From the NCBI GenBank assembly GCA_965153355.1, contig OZ231127.1, positions 98,704,001 to 98,768,000 of the forward strand: a stretch of DNA of 64,000 nt, given 5' to 3'. This DNA comes from Flaccisagitta enflata (Eukaryota > Chaetognatha > Sagittoidea > Aphragmophora). The position numbers were made by a program, and so were the translations under genes. The notes under the pieces were generated by a model. It ran no database searches and was not told the DNA's origin. It saw only the letters and a list, made by a program, of their open reading frames with translations. Shown one piece after another: positions 58,436 to 64,000 of this stretch (position 1 is the stretch's first letter; each line of letters begins with the position of its first letter).

Positions 58436-59159
58436 GGGCAGCGGCCCCGAAGGGGACGAAGTCCTGTAGAACACAGGGGGACTTTCTTTCGTCCGTCCGT
58501 CCGTTTGTTCGTCCGTGCGTCCCCCCCATCAGGCTCCTTGGGCCTCAAATCTGGCCTCTGAGACCTCAAATCTGGCCTCTCAGACCCCAGATCTGGCCTC
58601 TCAGGCCTCAAATCAAGCCTCTCAGGCCTCAAATCAAGCCTCTCAGGCCTCACTTAAGCCTCTCAGGCCTCGAATACAGCCATTCAGGCCTTAGATCCAA
58701 CCTCTCAGGCCTCAAACCTGGCCTCTCAGGCCTCAAATTAGGCTTCTTAGGCCTCAAATCCAAATCATCAGGCCTCAAACCTAGCCTCAGAGGCCTCGAA
58801 CTTGGCCCCTCAGGCCTCAAATCAGCTATCTAAGCCTCAATTTATTGCTCTCAGGCTTCAAATCAGTCCTCTGACCTTTAAAGTCTTAATCCAGCTCTCT
58901 TACGCCTCAAGTCAGCCCTCCCATCTTCCAAATGGCAGCAGCCTTCTTCGACCACAGTTTAGGCTCTAGAAGGCCTTCAGTCAGCCCTCTATTGCATCTC
59001 ATCCACTTCTGCAGGCAGGACAAACAAAAGTCCCCCTGTGTTCTACAGGACTTCGTCCCCTTCGGGGCCGCTGCCCTGCTTCCCCTCACTCTAATTCACA
59101 ATCACTCAAAGCAGGGCAACGGGTATCGCTGACCACATATTGCCCTTGGGCGACCTGTT
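58436..59159 (+). mobile_element. Family A element
   Basis: Same architecture as 17859-18580: arm GGGCAGCGGCCCCGAAGGGG with GACGAAGTCCTGTAGAACAC, CTCAGGCCTCAAATC units, inverted arm at about 59030-59075, and a tail ending GCCCTTGGGCGACCTGTT. Confidence 0.85.
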
Positions 59160-59193
59160 TCCTACGACGATTAGCCGCCTTTATTGGTAAAGG

Positions 59194-59295
<102 letters not shown>

Positions 59296-59439
59296 CGTCA
59301 GTCTATAGGCCTGAAACTGGGTTTTGAGATCCAAATAAGAAAATTGCCGCGCATCCCGAGCAAACCCCAAAAAAACTGTCAGTCCCCTTATTACTTTTTT
59401 TGACATTTTTAAGCCTTTTGGGCTCACAGCTCCTTTCCA

Positions 59440-59630
59440 AATGTCATTCTAAGTCATTCTAAGTCCTAAGTCATTTTAAGTCATATTAAGTTATATTAAG
59501 TCATTTTATTCAATCAGGTCTATTCAGTCATTTTAAGTTTTTTTAAGTCATTTTAAGTTTTTTTAAGTCATTTCAAGTCATTTCAAGTCATCTTAAGTCA
59601 TCTTAAGCTATTTATGTCCTGCACGCGACT
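59440..59630. repeat. AAGTCATTTT decamer array
   Basis: Tandem AAGTCATTTT-like units, ending at TTTATGTCCTGCACGCGACT, a family C-like end motif. Confidence 0.75.
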
Positions 59631-59965
59631 TATAATACCTAGCACAAAAGTATTGCAACACTTAGGGCATAAGTGCATTAGTTCATTTAATCATAAATAC
59701 AATGCAAAATAAGTCAATTCAAGCAAATACATGTTTCATGTGTCCAAACATGAAAGCAGCATCAAGTTTTCATGTAAAAATTTTTTAACATTAAAGATCA
59801 ATCCCAGGCTTACACATCAATGTGTCTGGAAATACCAAGCAGATAAACACAACTTCGTCCAATTCATTTTTAGCTATAGGTGTAAAGGTTAACATTAAAG
59901 GATAAGTCAATCTGATCAAAAGACCATGTATAAATGTGAGCAATTTGACATACAAGAGCGTTCTT
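59631..59965. other. Intergenic, nothing recognised
   Basis: No gene supported. Confidence 0.4.
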
Positions 59966-59967
59966 TC

Positions 59968-60165
59968 TACATTTCTTTCCTTCCTTCTCTCCTTTCTTCC
60001 TTCCTTCCATCCTTCCTTCCATCCTTCCATCCTTCCTCCCATTCTCACTTCCTTCCATTCTTTCATCCTTCCTTCCTTCCATCCATTCATCCTTCCATCC
60101 TTCCCTCTATCCCTCCTTACATCCTTCCTACCATCCTTCTTTCATTCTTCCCTCCTACCTTCCTT
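59968..60165. repeat. CTTC/ATCC-rich imperfect microsatellite
   Basis: CCTTCCTTCCATCCTTCC-type repeat. Confidence 0.85.
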
Positions 60166-60182
60166 ACTTTCTTCTCTCTTTT

Positions 60183-60340
60183 TAGTCGCGGACACGCGAC
60201 TCTACACCTTGCCGTGTTGGTCAGTCGGTCGGTCGGTAGGTCGGTCCATCCGTCACATTTTTGAATTCCGAGCGATTTTCGCATTACTGCTCCTGCCCAA
60301 CCGTCTGCGACCGGATTGCCGTGTATCCGGCCTTGTTTTT
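60183..60340 (+). repeat. Dispersed family C copy, well preserved
   Basis: Starts with the stem-loop AGTCGCG-GACA-CGCGACT, then GGTCGGTCGG repeats, GCTCCTGCCCAACCGTC, and ends GCCGTGTATCCGGCCTTGTT. Confidence 0.75.
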
Positions 60341-60342
60341 TC

Positions 60343-60395
60343 TCTCTTCTTCTTCTTCTTCTTCTTCTTCTTCTTCTTCTTCTTCTTCTTCTTCT

Positions 60396-60442
<47 letters not shown>

Positions 60443-60590
60443 TTCTTCTTCTTCTTCTTCTTCTTCTTCTTCTTCTTCTTCTTCTTCTTCTTCTTCTTCT
60501 TCTTCTTCTTCTTCTTCTTCTTCTTCTTCTTCTTCTTCTTCTTCTTCTTCTTCTTCTTCTTCTTCTTCTTCTTCTTCTTCTTCTGCTTCT
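60343..60590. repeat. (CTT)n microsatellite
   Basis: About 248 bases, directly after the family C copy. Confidence 0.98.
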
Positions 60591-60705
60591 AAATCTAGCT
60601 ATGATACATGTGACCAGTCATTTAGAATTACCAAAATGTCCATGCAACGTTACTTGATCCGACGACGATCTTCCGTAGAAGGTAAATTTCATTAGAATTG
60701 CGTGG

Positions 60706-60755
60706 CAACAACAATAACAACAACAACAACAACAACAACAACAGCAACAACAACA
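60706..60755. repeat. (AAC)n microsatellite
   Basis: AAC units with one AGC. Confidence 0.93.
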
Positions 60756-61654
60756 CCCTGGGGACAACAACCTTATCCCCTTCCACACACACCTACATAC
60801 AAAACCACACCCACACACTCACACACACTGCACTCAATAATAACTGCATGTTTTTTGCATTTTCACCTGAAAACGTGACCAGCCAAGAGGTGGACTAACA
60901 GATGGACAGACAGAGCCCCTTACATAGAGTTGCATGTCCTCAACAAAAAAAGAAATGTTTCAGCAGATAAGGAGGCTAAATAGTTTTCATGACAATGTTA
61001 TTGACACATTGTACGAAGAAAATAGTTGGTGAACAACAAAATGACATTAGAGCAAATGGTCGATCCGCCTCCCATTGGTTTAACATGGGTTTTTCCTCTT
61101 CCTCCTTGGCGAAAAGGCTAAATCCAAGGGCAGGGGCAAGGGTCTCGCTAGGTAGGTTCCCGACTATTTTCATGTGGTTTCTGGGTTTAAACCTCTAGAT
61201 AAGTTCACTTAGACAGCCTGTGCAAACCGGTTCAAGAATCCCTGCATAATTTTCATCCCTAATAACAGATGGGACTCTAGATTGAATGACATTTTTTTGA
61301 TGTGACTGAGAGAAACAAAATTTCATGGCTGGTTGCGCAAATCCTTTCCTAAACTCAAGATCAAAATCTTTGCGAAAAAAAAATGATAAGATCTGTTTGT
61401 CAAAATTTAAATTTGTCAAAAGTTTAGTTTGTCCTTTGTTCCAAACAAGTCATCTTATTCATTTTCTCATGAAAATGGAAGCTCTGACGTTGAGTCTGAG
61501 ATCAAGTATTTGTATAAGACATGATTCAAACAACATGTAGAATATTGTACCGCAGAAGAACGAAGATCTGTGATCTGTTTGAATATTCGTGGATATGATT
61601 TTTACCTTGTTTCGATTTATTGTCTTATACACATATCCTCTTAAACAAGTGATG
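60756..61654. other. Intergenic DNA with a family C end fragment
   Basis: GAGTTGCATGTCCTCAAC near 60925 is a damaged family C stem-loop. No gene. Confidence 0.4.
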
Positions 61655-61769
61655 GGGGGTCACAATGTTGTTGCGGATGGGAGGGCAGGGGTGTCCAACT
61701 CCCGTCTACACCCTGTGCCCCCCAACAGCTGGACGGACAAAGCCTATTTAAGAGTTGCATGTCTGCAAC
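61655..61769 (-). repeat. Dispersed family C copy, short
   Basis: From GATGGGGGGTCACAATGTTG through GTTGCGGATGGGAGGGCAGG to GTTGCATGTCTGCAACT. Confidence 0.65.
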
Positions 61770-62340
61770 TACAGTATGTTTATTCTCAAATGAAATGAAA
61801 GATGACGGCATAAATCCAAAACGAATTCAGATAATCAAATTCTGAGAAAAGTTCCTGAAAGAGTATGTTCTGGTAATTGTTGGTGCCAATTCTTAGCCTT
61901 AGATCTCAATTAGTCTAGCTTCAATCTTCATTTAAAGCAAAATGGTAAAAATCACAAAATCACTTAATTTTCTTCCATAGAAAAAATTTTTTGAGATTTT
62001 TTAGTTGATTTGAACCAGTTAGCAGGAAAACTCTTATCTGCTATCAGAAATACCACACACATTGCCTGTTTAGATAAAAAATTACCATTTTTGCTGAAAT
62101 GATGGCAAAATAAGAAATTTTCATCCTTTGTCTCCAGAAGAAATAAGTAACAAACAACAATTCATGTTTTTTGTTCAAATACTGATTGAAGTTAAACTGT
62201 TTGACCCCAAAGGCTAAGATTTTGCACTAATAAATGCCAGAACGTACTCTTTCAGGTACTTTTTGCAGAATTTTGTTATCTTCATTAGTTTTTGATTTAT
62301 GCCGTCATCTTTTGTTTCATTTGAGAATGATCATACTGTA
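61770..62340. mobile_element. 571 bp palindromic mariner-like MITE
   Basis: Ends CAGTATG and CATACTG are flanked by TA on both sides, the target of Tc1/mariner elements. The arms match over at least 100 bases (ATTCTCAAATGAAA, GATGACGGCATAAATC, CCTGAAAGAGTA and their complements). Confidence 0.8.
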
Positions 62341-62766
62341 TAATGGATTCCAGCCTCTGTATTCTGAATCCGAGCTATCTAAGGTAAAAGTTGCTTCCAT
62401 AATCAATCTAGAAAGTGTTACTTGACAAGCAAACCAAAAAAGAATTTTGATTATCTTAGCATGACAATCTTTAATCATAGTCACTTTGCAAAATGGAACA
62501 AGAGTGATAGACTTAAGCAGGAAATACAACTGAAATAACGGCAAGGAAATACCAAGGGAAGATCAAAGAAACAATTCCAGACGATGTGAGATTGGAGAGA
62601 GAGATAAACTCTCTGAGCCATTGATGTTGATCTCTATCTCTTGATTGAGATTTTTTTACATCGATAAACTTGACAGCAAAGACAATGAGGAGGAAGGAAA
62701 GAAACAACGGATTAATCCACCTCCCCAACCCAAAGGAATTCCCCGTTAGTGGAAATTCACTTATGC
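62341..62766. other. Intergenic, nothing recognised
   Basis: No gene supported. Confidence 0.4.
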
Positions 62767-63155
<389 letters not shown>

Positions 63156-63364
63156 TCTACGTTACGCAACAAACTATTAGAGGAAGTTGAGGAAATACCA
63201 ATTGTCTTTATAAAGAACCAGGAAGCTAATTTTGAGAAGAAAGTTAGTGTGGAAGAGATTTTGTGAGATTTTCTTAAGGGCTGATCAAGGAGGTAGTTCC
63301 TTCGATACAGTAGGTTGGGAGCAATGAGACTCTCAGAAAATGGTTCATTCCCTGTTTCATTTTA

Positions 63365-63745
63365 AGTTGCGGACACGCAACTGTATAAGAGGCTTTAAGA
63401 GGCTTTATCCGAGTGTTGGTCCGTTAGTCTGTTTTTTGTTCCATTGGTAATGATTGAGTTGAACAAAGGAAAAACAAATGGTTAAGATACTTTTTGTGTA
63501 ACACCTGTCCCATAATTACTGCAAATTGGGTATCTCGGTTGGGCTTGTTCTTGCACAAAATGTGAAAAACATGAGTTTTCAAACAAGAAGTATCACAATC
63601 AACCTTTATAACAGCCATATCAGGGGTGAAAAACAATATAGGCGCAAATATGTGCCCGCTTTGTCCGTCCGTCGGTCGGTCGGTCGGTCGGTTGGTTGGT
63701 TGGTTGGTTGGTCGGTCCCCATTTTACTTTTTTTATTCTTTTTAC
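63365..63745 (+). repeat. Family C parts
   Basis: The stem-loop AGTTGCG-GACA-CGCAACT is at 63365-63382, and GTCGGTCGGTCGGTTGGTTGG with GGTCCCCATTTTAC is at 63670-63725. Confidence 0.6.
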
Positions 63746-63754
63746 TCCTATCAA

Positions 63755-64000
63755 GTCATTTAAAGTCAACCATGTGATTTTGAGTCAAATTAGATCATTT
63801 TAAGTCATTTTAAGTCATTTTAAGTCACTTTAAGTCAAATTAAGTCATTTGAGTCATTATTGAATTTTAGTTAATTTAAGTCAATCTAGGTCATTTTGAA
63901 TAAATTCAAGTCAATTTAAGTCAGTTTAACTCAGTATAAGTCAATTAAAGGCAGTATAAGTCAATTTAAGTCATTTTATGTCATTTTTGAATTTTAGTTT
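63755..64000. repeat. AAGTCATTTT decamer array
   Basis: Tandem, diverged AAGTCATTTT/AAGTCAATTT units running to the window edge; same unit as 59440-59630. Confidence 0.8.

Overview
The window is eukaryotic, repeat-dominated DNA, most likely from an invertebrate animal. It has spliced exons with GT/AG borders and long GA, CA, GTT, GAAA and CTT microsatellites. It carries BEL/Pao, Ty3/gypsy-like and non-LTR retroelements, and one host gene joining a carbonic anhydrase to thyroglobulin type-1 and chitin-binding modules. That domain set fits a secreted matrix protein of a mineralising animal such as a mollusc or other lophotrochozoan. The phylum is an inference only.

Layout. 1-3.3 kb: a long BEL/Pao pol reading frame running in from the left edge, then a dispersed repeat that may be its 3' LTR. 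4.0-9.2 kb: a decayed Ty3/gypsy element split by a 3.1 kb insertion with inverted ends and a 525-codon ORF of unknown family. 9.2-17.8 kb: intergenic DNA with small inverted-repeat elements and a 5'-truncated minus-strand LINE. 18.6-21.4 kb: the last six recognisable exons of the carbonic anhydrase / thyroglobulin-1 / chitin-binding gene. 23.6-38.1 kb: a nearly complete, young LTR retroelement of about 14.5 kb. 38-48 kb: palindromic elements, a tandem segmental duplication built on GAAA arrays, and a minus-strand copy of the BEL-linked repeat. 49.5-52.5 kb: CA repeat, a 327 bp tandem duplication and an inverted-repeat minisatellite cluster. 52.4-54.7 kb: a minus-strand non-LTR element with intact ORF1 and truncated ORF2. 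55-64 kb: mostly non-coding, with more copies of the dispersed families.

The standout is the LTR element at 23587-38054. Its two 732-733 bp LTRs differ at about eight positions, carry AGTT/AACT ends and are flanked by the same TTTA. A TGG-starting primer-binding site follows the 5' LTR and a purine tract precedes the 3' LTR. Gag and pol lie in one frame, separated only by UGA-CUA, a known readthrough context. The gag 5' part looks spliced, with a CAGACA microsatellite inside one intron. In the env position there is an SGNH/GDSL-hydrolase-like frame whose ATG lies seven bases after a strong splice acceptor. Further down are antisense sequences for small membrane proteins. I do not know a described element with this combination.

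A second theme is a dispersed non-autonomous family with at least nine copies or fragments here. Its members share a G+C-rich hairpin end, a second inverted copy of that end, a variable minisatellite between them, and a tail with a small stem-loop. This resembles Helentron-associated (HINE-like) elements. Several near-perfect palindromic elements of about 570-620 bp are also present.
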